NCBI RefSeq assembly: GCF_014219065.1
Contig: NZ_JACLGO010000005.1
Span: 62,001 to 126,000 of the forward strand
Length of the DNA stretch: 64,000 bases
Reading direction: 5' to 3'
Source of the DNA: Halopseudomonas xiamenensis
Lineage (GTDB): Bacteria > Pseudomonadota > Gammaproteobacteria > Pseudomonadales > Pseudomonadaceae
Of the stretch, positions 30,997 to 38,970 are shown in pieces. A program made the position numbers and the translations under genes. Each line of letters starts with the position of its first letter. Positions within the stretch are counted from its first letter, which is position 1. Under the pieces are notes generated by a model, which had not been told where the DNA came from, ran no database searches, and saw nothing but the letters and a program-made list of their open reading frames with translations.

Positions 30997-32101
30997 GTTG
31001 CACCTCGGCACCCTTTGATTTATTGGCGTGCTCTTCCAGTCTGATGCGCCATTGAGTAATACGACCCACCAGCGCCTCCCAGGCCAGCAGATTGGTGAAC
31101 AGCAGGCCCTGCAGAATCAGCGTGGTGGCGTCGGGCAGATCCAGCCGGCGTTGCAGCAGGCTGCCGCTGGCCTCGATACCCCCGACCAGGGTCGCGCAGA
31201 CGATGATTGCCAGCGGGTTATGCCGAGCGGCGAAGGACACCAGAATCCCGCTGATGCCATAGCCGACAATCAACGAAGCGTTGGCACTGCCCTGTACCGC
31301 GCTGACTTCGTACATGCCCGCCAGCCCGGCAGCCGCGCCACCCAGCACACAAGTCAGAATCACCAGGCGATTGACCGGCAGGCCCAGCATCCGCGCGGTG
31401 CGCACGTTGCCGCCGACAACGTCCAGCGCAAAGCCCTTGACGCTATGGCGCACCAGCACATAGGCCAGCACGCAGGCAACAATGCCAGCCACCAGCCCCC
31501 AGTGAACGCGAAAGGAGTCCTCGCTGATCATCCCGATCATCAGCGAATAATCCAGTCCGACAGTGGAGGGTTTGTTCAAGCTGGAGGGATCGCGCAGCGG
31601 CCCTTCTACCAGATGGTTGAACAGGGCAATGGCGATATAGGACAGCAGCAGACTGCCGATGGTCTCATTCAGACCGCGCTTCTGCCGAAGCCAGCCGTTG
31701 AGACCGATCCAGAACCCGCCAACCAGCATCGCCACCATGCCCATCGCAATCAACGTTGCCAGGGGCGGCAGACCGGTCAGCCATAGTGGTAGCGTTGCTG
31801 CGGCCAGACCACCCAGCACCAGCGCGCCTTCGCCACCGATGATGATCAGACCGGCACGCGCAGGCAGCGCTACACAGAGCGCAGTCAGCATCAGGGGAGC
31901 AGCCCGCTGCAAGGTGTTTTCCCAGGCAAAGGACGAACCGAATGCGCCCTCGAACACCAGGGCGAGGGCCTCGAACGCCGGCTTACCCTGAAAAGCCAGG
32001 AACAGCACGAACAGTGCGAAGGAGCTGATAATCGACAGCACGGTAGGCAGGCCGGGCAATGCCAGCCTGGCCAACCTGCTTGCAAGATAATGTGGATTCA
32101 T
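30989..32101 (-). CDS. ABC transporter permease 1 (BMP-associated, NupP/YufP type)
   Basis: A 370-residue multi-span permease of the same family. It shows the RAGLIIIGGEGALVLGGLAAA loop, followed by LNETIGSLLLSYIAIALFNHLVEG, both typical of YufP-like subunits. With permease 2 it forms the membrane channel fed by the binding protein encoded immediately upstream (3-bp gap). ATG 32101. Confidence 0.9.
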   Translation of the reverse strand: MNPHYLASRLARLALPGLPTVLSIISSFALFVLFLAFQGKPAFEALALVFEGAFGSSFAWENTLQRAAPLMLTALCVALPARAGLIIIGGEGALVLGGLAAATLPLWLTGLPPLATLIAMGMVAMLVGGFWIGLNGWLRQKRGLNETIGSLLLSYIAIALFNHLVEGPLRDPSSLNKPSTVGLDYSLMIGMISEDSFRVHWGLVAGIVACVLAYVLVRHSVKGFALDVVGGNVRTARMLGLPVNRLVILTCVLGGAAAGLAGMYEVSAVQGSANASLIVGYGISGILVSFAARHNPLAIIVCATLVGGIEASGSLLQRRLDLPDATTLILQGLLFTNLLAWEALVGRITQWRIRLEEHANKSKGAEVQHG

Positions 32102-32104
32102 GGA

Positions 32105-33214
32105 TCAGATATCGCCGCGAACGCCTTCGACGAGGTAGTTCATCTGCTCCAGCACCACGTCGGTCTGCCCCAGCGCCTCGCCCTCGGCCAGCACCACATT
32201 GCCCTTGTTGTCCTTCAGCGGGCCCTTGAACAGGGTGAACTCGCCAGCAATCATGGATGCCTTGACAGCATCCGCCTGCTCACGCGCCTCGGCGCTGACG
32301 TTCGGGCCGTAATCAGACGCCTTGACGAAGCCTTCGGCCAGACCGCCGCGCAGGAAGTTGTTCATGGTCTCGCCCTTCTGGGCTGCCTCAACGTGTGCCC
32401 GGTAAGGCGTCTCCCAATTCCATTCGGCACCGGTCAGATAACCATTGGGGGCCAGGGCTGCCTGACTGGCGTGGTAACCGCAACTCATTACGCCACGGCG
32501 CTCGGCCGTTTCCACGATCACCTTGGGTCCATCAACGTGACAGGTCAGCACATCGCAGCCCTGGTCGATCAGGCCGTTGGCAGCTTCCGCTTCGCGCACC
32601 GGCAAGGACCAGTCACCGGTAAAGATCACGGTGGTGGTGATCTCCGGATCGACCGAGCGAGCGCCCAGAGTGAAGGCGTTGATATTACGCAACACCTGGG
32701 CCACCGGTTTGGCGGCGATAAAACCGATGCGCTTGGTCTTGCTCATGTGACCCGCGACCACGCCGTTGAGATACTGCCCCTCATCGATATAACCGAAAAA
32801 GCTGCCGACATTCTTCGGATGCTTGCTCTCGTCCCAGAGGCCACCACAGTGGGCGAAGCGCACGTCCGGGTAACGCTGAGCCACGCGCAACACGTGAGGA
32901 TCGAAATAACCGAAGGACGTGGCGAAGATCAGCTCGGCCCCATCCTGGCGGATCATGGCTTCCATGGCCTGCTGCACGGCGGAGGTTTCCGGCACGTTCT
33001 CTTCTTCGATGACCTTGACGTTCGGCATGCTGCGAATGATGCGAGCCGCCTGGGCGTGGGCCTGGTTGTAACCGAAGTCGTCACGCGCCCCCACGTAGAC
33101 GAAACCCACCACAAGGGGTTTGTCCGCTGCGCGGGCAAAGCTGAATGGCATGGCTGCAGTGATACCGATCAAGCCGGCCAGTTTGAGAAATTTACGACGA
33201 TCTAAATCCGACAT
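32105..33214 (-). CDS. BMP-family substrate-binding protein with Tat signal
   Basis: A 369-residue periplasmic binding protein of the Bmp/PnrA family, which elsewhere binds nucleosides, purines or ureides. The start is ATG 33214 with AGGAAG about 6 bases upstream. The N-terminus, MSDLDRRKFLKLAGLIG, carries a twin-arginine motif (R6-R7) followed by a hydrophobic stretch and FARA cleavage site, so export through Tat is likely. BMP motifs are GFVYVGARDDFGYNQAH and GSFFGYIDEGQYLNGVVAG. It is the first gene of the nine-gene operon and lies about 47 bases downstream of the predicted sigma-54 start point. Confidence 0.9.
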   Translation of the reverse strand: MSDLDRRKFLKLAGLIGITAAMPFSFARAADKPLVVGFVYVGARDDFGYNQAHAQAARIIRSMPNVKVIEEENVPETSAVQQAMEAMIRQDGAELIFATSFGYFDPHVLRVAQRYPDVRFAHCGGLWDESKHPKNVGSFFGYIDEGQYLNGVVAGHMSKTKRIGFIAAKPVAQVLRNINAFTLGARSVDPEITTTVIFTGDWSLPVREAEAANGLIDQGCDVLTCHVDGPKVIVETAERRGVMSCGYHASQAALAPNGYLTGAEWNWETPYRAHVEAAQKGETMNNFLRGGLAEGFVKASDYGPNVSAEAREQADAVKASMIAGEFTLFKGPLKDNKGNVVLAEGEALGQTDVVLEQMNYLVEGVRGDI

Positions 33215-33234
33215 GGGCATCTTCCTGGTTGAGT

Positions 33235-33264
33235 ATGTATTCATGTGTTCAATCATGTATACAT
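33235..33264 (-). promoter_or_regulatory. Tandem GntR-type operators upstream of the ureide operon
   Basis: The perfect 10-bp palindrome ATGTATACAT (33255-33264) contains TGTATACA, a typical FadR/FCD-class half-site pair. A one-mismatch copy, ATGTATTCAT, lies at 33235-33244, exactly 20 bp away, two helical turns. The perfect copy covers the predicted transcription start. The operon-encoded GntR protein is the obvious candidate ligand-responsive repressor; binding is inferred. Confidence 0.6.
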
Positions 33265-33271
33265 GCTGCAT

Positions 33272-33287
33272 AGCAGGATACGTGCCA
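33272..33287 (-). promoter_or_regulatory. Sigma-54 (RpoN) promoter of the ureide operon
   Basis: On the minus strand the sequence is TGGCACGTATCCTGCT. It has the -24 GG and -12 GC with exactly ten bases between, a full TGGCACG upstream element, and CTGCT against TTGCW downstream. The predicted start is near 33261. The remaining intergenic sequence to ung (33288-33435) contains several GCAC motifs but no convincing NtrC palindrome that I can see. A sigma-54 promoter fits nitrogen control. Confidence 0.8.
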
Positions 33288-33435
33288 GGCTTAATCCTTG
33301 GATCTAGGCTCTTTCATGCCACGTAGTGACTTATTTTGGGTCACACCCGCCCGCTTCGCACAAAGTTCGGGCCTATGCACATTGGGCCGGACATCTTTGC
33401 GCACATGAAAGCAGGGCTTGAACGGAGCATGGGTA

Positions 33436-34140
33436 TCAATGCCCCTCGAGTTCAGGCAGGCTCCAGTCGATGGGCTCGCGACCCTGCTCGACCAGGTAGG
33501 CATTGGCCGCCGAGAAATGCCCGCAGCCGAGAAAGCCGCGGTGCGCCGACAGCGGCGAGGGATGCACGCTCTTGAGCACACAATGACGGGAGCGGTCGAT
33601 CTGCTGGCCCTTCTTCTGCGCATAGCTGCCCCAGAGCATGAACACCAGGTGCTCGCACTGGGTGTTGAGGATATCGATGATGCGCGAGGTAAAGCGCTCC
33701 CAGCCCTGGTTGGCATGCGCGCCGGCCTGCCCCTGGACCACGGTCAGTACCGCATTGAGCATCAGCACACCCTGATTGGCCCAGTGCTGCAGGTAACCAT
33801 GCGCGGGTATCGGATGGCCCAGGTCACGCTGAATTTCCTTGAGGATATTCTGCAGCGAGGGCGGCGTACGCACCCCCGGTGGCACGGAAAAGCTCAGGCC
33901 ATGTGCCTGGCCCGGCCCGTGATAGGGGTCCTGGCCGATGATCACCACCTTGACCCGGTGCAATGGCGTGCTGTTCAGCGCATTGAAGATCAACGGGCCG
34001 GGCGGATAGACCTGCTTGCCGGCGGCCTTCTCCGCCAGCAGGAACTCACGCAGTTGCTGCATGTAGGGCTGCTCGAACTCGTCACCCAGCGCCTGCTTCC
34101 AGTCCTCGGCCAACTGTACGGGACGGCTGCTCATGGTCAT
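33436..34140 (-). CDS. ung: Uracil-DNA glycosylase
   Basis: A 234-residue family-1 UDG that excises uracil from DNA. The water-activating motif is [13 protein letters not shown] near residue 69 and the DNA-intercalating motif is [14 protein letters not shown] 34140 or the second ATG two codons later (MSSRPVQ) may be used. The start overlaps the stop of the upstream small membrane protein gene as ATGA. Confidence 0.96.
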   Translation of the reverse strand: MTMSSRPVQLAEDWKQALGDEFEQPYMQQLREFLLAEKAAGKQVYPPGPLIFNALNSTPLHRVKVVIIGQDPYHGPGQAHGLSFSVPPGVRTPPSLQNILKEIQRDLGHPIPAHGYLQHWANQGVLMLNAVLTVVQGQAGAHANQGWERFTSRIIDILNTQCEHLVFMLWGSYAQKKGQQIDRSRHCVLKSVHPSPLSAHRGFLGCGHFSAANAYLVEQGREPIDWSLPELEGH

Positions 34141-34466
34141 CGCGCCAGCGGAACGGACTGGGCGCTGCAGCGCACCACGCGCTGGCGATTATCCACCAGC
34201 AGGCCGGACAGGCCATTGTGCCGGGTATCGTGCAGGATCATCACGCCATCCACGCATTCGGCGACATGGTTGGCTGCCTTGGCCTGCAGCTGGCCGGCCT
34301 CGGCCGAGCCGATGGTCACCAGGCTGAACTCGGCCACCAGCAAGCCCTCTTCCTCCCGGGCGAAGTTCAGGTAGCCATAGAAATGCAGCACGGCCATGGT
34401 CAGGAACAGCGTACCCAAGGCGGTGAAGATGAATGGCAGCTTGTTGACTTCCTGCTTCTCGCTCAT
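34137..34466 (-). CDS. Small single-pass membrane protein, unknown function
   Basis: A 109-residue protein not assigned to a family. One TM helix lies at about residues 10-31 ([22 protein letters not shown]); the rest is a soluble domain with two cysteines ([35 protein letters not shown] in outline) that could form a disulfide if extracytoplasmic. It has a GGAG ribosome site, follows the QEGLA gene by 18 bp and is coupled to ung by ATGA. No function can be stated. Confidence 0.7.
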   Translation of the reverse strand: MSEKQEVNKLPFIFTALGTLFLTMAVLHFYGYLNFAREEEGLLVAEFSLVTIGSAEAGQLQAKAANHVAECVDGVMILHDTRHNGLSGLLVDNRQRVVRCSAQSVPLAR

Positions 34467-34484
34467 GCGAAGAACTCCTTTGAA

Positions 34485-35768
34485 TCAGAGAATATTGGCG
34501 TAGTCGGCCTCGATGCGGTCGAGACTGAGATTGGTCAGGAACCCGGAAAAGCACATCCAGGCGCTCAGGGCATTGAGGTCGGCGAAGGGTTCCGGCAGGT
34601 AGCGCGGCGGCACCACCAGCCCCTCCTCCACCAGTTGGCCGAGGGTACGCATGTCTTCCAGGGTGGTCTTGCCGCAGAACAGCAACGGAATCTGCTGCAG
34701 CTTGCCCTGGCGCACCGCCAGCTGGATATAGTTGTAGGTCAGGATGAAGCCCTTGAGGTAGGCCAGGTCCTTGGTGAAGGGCAGGCCATCGCTGCTGGAG
34801 CCGCGGAACACGCGGCTGGCATTGTTGTAGCTCTCCTCATCGCTGTAACCCTCGCCCTGGTAGAAGCCGAACACATCGAGAAAATCACCACCGGACTCGG
34901 CCAGCTGGATCGCCCGGGTGCGGTTGGTCAGCTTGCGCAGGCGCGACGGATAGGAGGCGAAGGTGATCACCTCCATGAGGATCGCCAACCCTTCCTGGGT
35001 CACGGTGGAGGACGGCGGCCCCTTGGCCAGGAAGGTGCAGATCGGCTGATGCTGGCCATTGAGGCTGGTGGCTACGTGCACCATACCCTCGTGCACCGCG
35101 AGGATCTTCAGGTCGCGCTGGTTGAACATGGCGTCACTGCGGATCTTGATATAGTCGGCGCCGGCCGCCGCATCGGCGACGATACCATCGGACTCGAAGA
35201 CCCGCACCGCCTGGTCATCGGGGAATACCTTGTCCATCTGCTCCTGCAGGATGGCCACCGCCTCGGGGGCGGCGATGGTTTTCGGGTCGCGGCCCAGGTC
35301 ATCACCGATATTGCTCAGCGACTCGCTGAGCATGATGCCCAGGTCGGTGATGGTCGGGTCGCCGGCATGGAAGGCATCCGAGGCCGAGCCGTACAGCTCC
35401 TGGGAAATGCGGCCCATCTCCGGGGTACCGCGCGCTTCGAGCATGCGCAGGACCATGCGGTATTCGCGACACATGCGCCGCATGATCTGGCCAACCGGGT
35501 TGAAGGTGCCGAGCTGGCGGGTGATATCGCGTTCTATGTCCTGGAACAGCTGCAGGCGCTCGGCCGGATCGAAGGCCATAGGCCGGCGCTTGTAGTAATC
35601 CGGGCCGACATCCGGGAGTTTCTTGCAGCCATCGCGGAAGAACTGGTCACGGATAGCGTCGTCCCACTTGATCGCATCCAGCACCCGAATCGGCGCCTGG
35701 GCCTCGACGATACGGTCGGACAGGCTGCGGATGACCAGTTGGTACTGCTCGCTCTGTTTTACCGCCAT
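34485..35768 (-). CDS. QEGLA-motif protein (DUF1704/MATCAP-like putative metalloprotease)
   Basis: A 427-residue protein of the family annotated as flavohemoglobin expression-modulating QEGLA motif protein. It contains an HExxxH motif, H226-E227-GMV-H231, in AVHEGMVHVATSLNG and the name-giving Q258-E259-GLA 27 residues later. In eukaryotic MATCAP relatives these residues bind zinc and cleave peptides; the bacterial role is unclear. ATG 35768 (MAVKQSEQYQLVI) is preceded by GGGAGCAG. The open frame continues upstream only because a 7-bp repeat translates without stops. Confidence 0.85.
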   Translation of the reverse strand: MAVKQSEQYQLVIRSLSDRIVEAQAPIRVLDAIKWDDAIRDQFFRDGCKKLPDVGPDYYKRRPMAFDPAERLQLFQDIERDITRQLGTFNPVGQIMRRMCREYRMVLRMLEARGTPEMGRISQELYGSASDAFHAGDPTITDLGIMLSESLSNIGDDLGRDPKTIAAPEAVAILQEQMDKVFPDDQAVRVFESDGIVADAAAGADYIKIRSDAMFNQRDLKILAVHEGMVHVATSLNGQHQPICTFLAKGPPSSTVTQEGLAILMEVITFASYPSRLRKLTNRTRAIQLAESGGDFLDVFGFYQGEGYSDEESYNNASRVFRGSSSDGLPFTKDLAYLKGFILTYNYIQLAVRQGKLQQIPLLFCGKTTLEDMRTLGQLVEEGLVVPPRYLPEPFADLNALSAWMCFSGFLTNLSLDRIEADYANIL

Positions 35769-35799
35769 GCGCTGCTCCCTGTGTTGTCGCTGCTTGCTT

Positions 35800-35861
35800 C
35801 GTTGCTCGTTGCTCGTTGCTCGTTGCTCGTTGCTCGTTGCTCGTTGCTCGTTGCTCGTTGC
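35800..35861. repeat. Heptanucleotide tandem repeat (CGTTGCT)n
   Basis: Eight perfect head-to-tail copies of CGTTGCT occupy 35800-35855, followed by six more matching bases. On the minus strand the unit is AGCAACG, located 32 bases upstream of the QEGLA ATG, so copy-number change would alter its leader or promoter spacing. A seven-base unit is not a multiple of three. Confidence 0.95.
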
Positions 35862-35868
35862 CGTGCGA

Positions 35869-36038
35869 GGAAACATTGATCTGGCTGGGTTGTGGAGTGG
35901 CCAGGTCAGGTACCGTCCAGTCCAGACACGCCGTGAATACATCCCTGTAGGCTCGCGGTTGCCATCCATGGCAACCGACGGTCTGGACTGGACGGTACCT
36001 GACCCGGCTCGTGAGCCTCAGAGTGGATCAATGTTTCC
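35869..36038. repeat. Nested inverted-repeat element between the QEGLA gene and lysS
   Basis: An outer pair of perfect 13-bp arms, GGAAACATTGATC (35869-35881) and its complement (36026-36038), encloses an inner pair of perfect 24-bp arms (35904-35927 and 35981-36004, beginning GGTCAGGTACCG). Between the inner arms is a third hairpin, GGTTGCCA-TCCA-TGGCAACC. There is no open reading frame, so it resembles a MITE- or REPIN-like element. With the heptamer array and two downstream hairpins it accounts for the 397-bp gene-free stretch 35769-36165. Confidence 0.85.
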
Positions 36039-36059
36039 GGCGAATTCGTTTTTCGGGGT

Positions 36060-36127
36060 GTAGCGCACCCGCGCTACGCCTTCGGCCTTGCCGCCAAATC
36101 AACCCTGTCGTCGCGCAGGCGCGCGAC
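36060..36127 (-). terminator. Two hairpins downstream of lysS
   Basis: GTAGCGC-ACCC-GCGCTAC (36060-36077) and GTCGCGC-AGGC-GCGCGAC (36110-36127) are perfect 7-bp stems with 4-nt loops, 39-106 bases beyond the lysS stop. Neither has a U-run. They may end the prfB-lysS transcript or belong to the adjacent repeat region. Confidence 0.4.
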
Positions 36128-36165
36128 AACCCGACACCCTACCCAAGCCCCCGCGGATTCCCGCC

Positions 36166-37668
36166 TCAGACCTGTGGCCGCATATGCGGGAACAGGATCA
36201 CATCGCGGATCGACGGCGAGTTGGTCAGCAGCATCACCAGGCGGTCGATGCCGATGCCTTCACCGGCGGTCGGCGGCATGCCGTATTCCAGGGCGCGGAC
36301 GAAGTCGGCATCGAAGTGCATGGCCTCGTCGTCGCCGGCGTCCTTCTCGGCCACCTGGGCATGGAAGCGCTCGGCCTGGTCCTCGGCATCGTTCAACTCG
36401 GAATAGGCGTTGGCGATCTCGCGGCCACCGATGAACAACTCGAAGCGATCGGTGACGTTCGGGTCTTCATCATTGCGTCGCGCCAGCGGGGACACCTCGA
36501 ACGGATAGCGGGTGATGAAGGTCGGCTGCTCCAGCAGATGCTCGACCAGCTCCTCGAAGATCATCACCTGCAGCTTGCCCAGGCCTTCATGGCCCAGCAC
36601 CTTGGCCCCGGCCTTCTTCGCGATGTCCCGCGCCCGCTCGATATCATTCAGGTCATCGGCGCTGATGTCCGGGTTGAACTTGAGGATCGAATCGAACACC
36701 GACAGCCGGGCGAACGGCTCGCCGAAGTGGAACACCTTGTCGCCGTAGGGTACGTCGGTGCTGCCGAGCACCGCCTGGGCCAGCTCGCGCAGCAGTTCCT
36801 CGGTCAGGTCCATGTTGTCTTCGTAGTCGGCATAGGCCTGATAGAACTCAAGCATGGTGAACTCGGGGTTGTGCCGGGTCGAAACGCCTTCGTTACGGAA
36901 GTTGCGGTTGATCTCGAAGACCTTCTCGAAGCCGCCGACCACCAGCCGCTTGAGGTACAGCTCGGGAGCGATACGCAGGAACATGGGCAGGTCCAGCGCA
37001 TTGTGATGGGTCTCGAACGGCTTGGCCGCGGCACCGCCGGGGATAGTCTGCAACATCGGCGTTTCCACTTCCAGGAAGCCCCGATCGGAGAGAAACCGGC
37101 GGATATGCGAAATGATCTGCGAGCGCACCAGGAAGGTATGCCGGGTGTCCTCGTTGACCATCAGGTCGACGTAGCGCTGGCGATAGCGCTGCTCGGTATC
37201 GGTCAGGCCGTGGTGCTTGTCCGGCAGCGGACGCAGGGACTTGGTCAGCAGCTTGACCGAGGTCATGTGCACGTACAGGTCACCCTTGCCGGAGCGCGCC
37301 AGGGTGCCCTCGGCGGCGATGATATCGCCCAGGTCCCAGCTCTTGATCGCTTCCAGTGTCTCGCTCGGCAGGCCCTTGCGGTCGACGTAGACCTGGATCC
37401 GCCCGCTCATGTCCTGCAGCACCATGAAGGCGCCACGGTTGAGCATGATGCGCCCGGCCACCTTGACCGCAATACCGGCCTCGGCCAGCTGTTCCTTGCT
37501 GCTGTCGGCATACTGTTTCTGCAGATCACCAGCCAGACTGTCACGGCGGAAATCGTTGGGGAAAGCCTGGCCCTTGGCCCGCTCTGCGGCAAGTTTTTCC
37601 TTGCGCAGCGCGATCAGGCTGTTCTCTTCCTCTTGCAGTGCATGCTCATTCAGCGGTTGTTCGCTCAT
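36166..37668 (-). CDS. lysS: Lysyl-tRNA synthetase, class II
   Basis: A 500-residue class II aminoacyl-tRNA synthetase charging tRNA-Lys. An N-terminal OB-fold anticodon domain ([20 protein letters not shown]) is followed by the catalytic core: motif 1 near FLEVETPML, motif 2 with [20 protein letters not shown], and motif 3 [16 protein letters not shown] 37668 ([12 protein letters not shown]) is used; the frame upstream of it overlaps prfB. It follows prfB by 53 bp, the standard prfB-lysS order. Confidence 0.97.
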   Translation of the reverse strand: MSEQPLNEHALQEEENSLIALRKEKLAAERAKGQAFPNDFRRDSLAGDLQKQYADSSKEQLAEAGIAVKVAGRIMLNRGAFMVLQDMSGRIQVYVDRKGLPSETLEAIKSWDLGDIIAAEGTLARSGKGDLYVHMTSVKLLTKSLRPLPDKHHGLTDTEQRYRQRYVDLMVNEDTRHTFLVRSQIISHIRRFLSDRGFLEVETPMLQTIPGGAAAKPFETHHNALDLPMFLRIAPELYLKRLVVGGFEKVFEINRNFRNEGVSTRHNPEFTMLEFYQAYADYEDNMDLTEELLRELAQAVLGSTDVPYGDKVFHFGEPFARLSVFDSILKFNPDISADDLNDIERARDIAKKAGAKVLGHEGLGKLQVMIFEELVEHLLEQPTFITRYPFEVSPLARRNDEDPNVTDRFELFIGGREIANAYSELNDAEDQAERFHAQVAEKDAGDDEAMHFDADFVRALEYGMPPTAGEGIGIDRLVMLLTNSPSIRDVILFPHMRPQV

Positions 37669-37721
37669 TTCGGTGTCCTGGGTAAATCGCTTCGGTAGTC
37701 TGGCGCCGGATCGGCGGTTGG

Positions 37722-38817
37722 TCACAGGCCCTGTTTCAGGCTGGCCTCGAGAAATTCATTGATATCGCCATCCAGCACGCCATCGCAGTCACTGTCCTCG
37801 ATGCCGGTGCGCAGGTCCTTGATCCTCGACTGGTCGAGTACATAGGAACGGATCTGGTGGCCCCAGCCGATATCCGACTTGGCGTCTTCCTGGGCCTGGG
37901 AGGCGGCGGTGCGCTTCTGCATCTCCTGCTCGTACAACTTGGCCCGCAGCATCTTCATCGCGGTGTCCTTGTTGGCGTGCTGGGAGCGCTCGTTCTGGCA
38001 ACTGACCACGGTGTTGGTCGGCACGTGGGTGATCCGCACCGCCGAATCGGTGGTGTTGACGTGCTGACCACCGGCGCCGGAGGAACGGTAGGTGTCGATG
38101 CGCAGGTCGGACGGATTGATCTCGATCTCGATGTTGTCATCGATCTCCGGCGACACGAATACCGCGGTGAACGAGGTATGGCGACGGTTGCCCGAATCGA
38201 AGGGGCTCTTGCGCACCAGGCGGTGCACACCGATCTCGGTACGCAGCCAGCCGTAGGCGTACTCGCCCTTGACATGCACGGTCGCACCCTTGATCCCGGC
38301 CACTTCGCCTGCGGTCAACTCCATGATGGTCGCTTCAAAGCCGTTATGATCGGCCCAGCGCAGGTACATGCGCAGCAACATGTTGGCCCAGTCCTGGGCC
38401 TCGGTGCCGCCGGAGCCGGCCTGGATATCCAGGTAGGCGTTGTTCTGGTCCATCTCGCCGCTGAACATGCGGCGGAATTCCAGCGCTTCAAGACGGGTCT
38501 GCAGGCGCTCCAGTTCGCTGGTCACATCGGCAACGGCGCCTTCGTCATCTTCCTCGACGGCCATTTCCAGCAGCTCGGAGGCATCGTCCAGGCCAGTGTG
38601 CAATTCATCCAGCGTGCCGACGATCTCGGCCAGGGAGGCACGCTCACGGCCCAGGTTCTGCGCCCGTTCGGGCTCGTTCCAGACGCTCGGGTCTTCCAGC
38701 TCGCGCTCTACTTCGGTCAGCCGATCACGTTTGTGATCGTAGTCAAAGATACCCCCTGATGGTCTCGGAGCGGCCACGCAGGTCTTTGATGGTGTTCAGA
38801 ATCGGATTGATTTCCAT
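37722..38817 (-). CDS. prfB: Peptide chain release factor 2 (programmed +1 frameshift)
   Basis: RF2 recognises UGA and UAA stop codons and triggers peptide release. Translation begins at ATG 38817 ([20 protein letters not shown]), runs 24 codons to an in-frame TGA at 38743-38745, shifts +1 and continues, giving 364 residues. The anticodon-like SPF motif is in [12 protein letters not shown] and the catalytic GGQ motif in [15 protein letters not shown]. The coordinates span both frames. It is divergent from the phosphoketolase-like gene and upstream of lysS. Confidence 0.96.
38743..38757 (-). promoter_or_regulatory. prfB +1 frameshift site with internal Shine-Dalgarno
   Basis: The minus strand reads AGG GGG TAT CTT TGA C: an SD-like AGGGGG three bases before the slippery CTT, and a poor-context TGA followed by C. 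This is the classical autoregulatory RF2 frameshift signal; low RF2 favours the shift at codon 24. Confidence 0.95.
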
Positions 38818-38970
38818 GGTGACAAATCCCGTCAGGAAAAAGGAGCTATTGTAACGGAAAACCCCGCCCCGGTGCAGTGACAAGGGTGCCGATTGACCCA
38901 CGTCAGCTGTCGCTTCGACCAGCGGAGCTACACTGGGGAAATCTTCCAGACAATCTCAGCGGGGTTTCCT

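Noticed and set aside
33288-33435. NtrC enhancer sites upstream of the sigma-54 promoter
   Set aside because: Three GCAC motifs (33358, 33377, 33401) are visible, but none has a paired GTGC at NtrC spacing, so no site is claimed.
35800-35861. Possible CRISPR array
   Set aside because: The repeat is only 7 bp, with no spacers and no cas genes; it is a simple tandem repeat.
35769-35969. N-terminal extension of the QEGLA protein (ATSNEQR repeats)
   Set aside because: The extension arises from translating the heptamer array and part of the inverted repeat; ATG 35768 has a ribosome site and begins the family-like protein.
36088-37698. 536-codon plus-strand frame opposite lysS
   Set aside because: Antisense shadow of a clear lysyl-tRNA synthetase gene; no motifs and biased composition.
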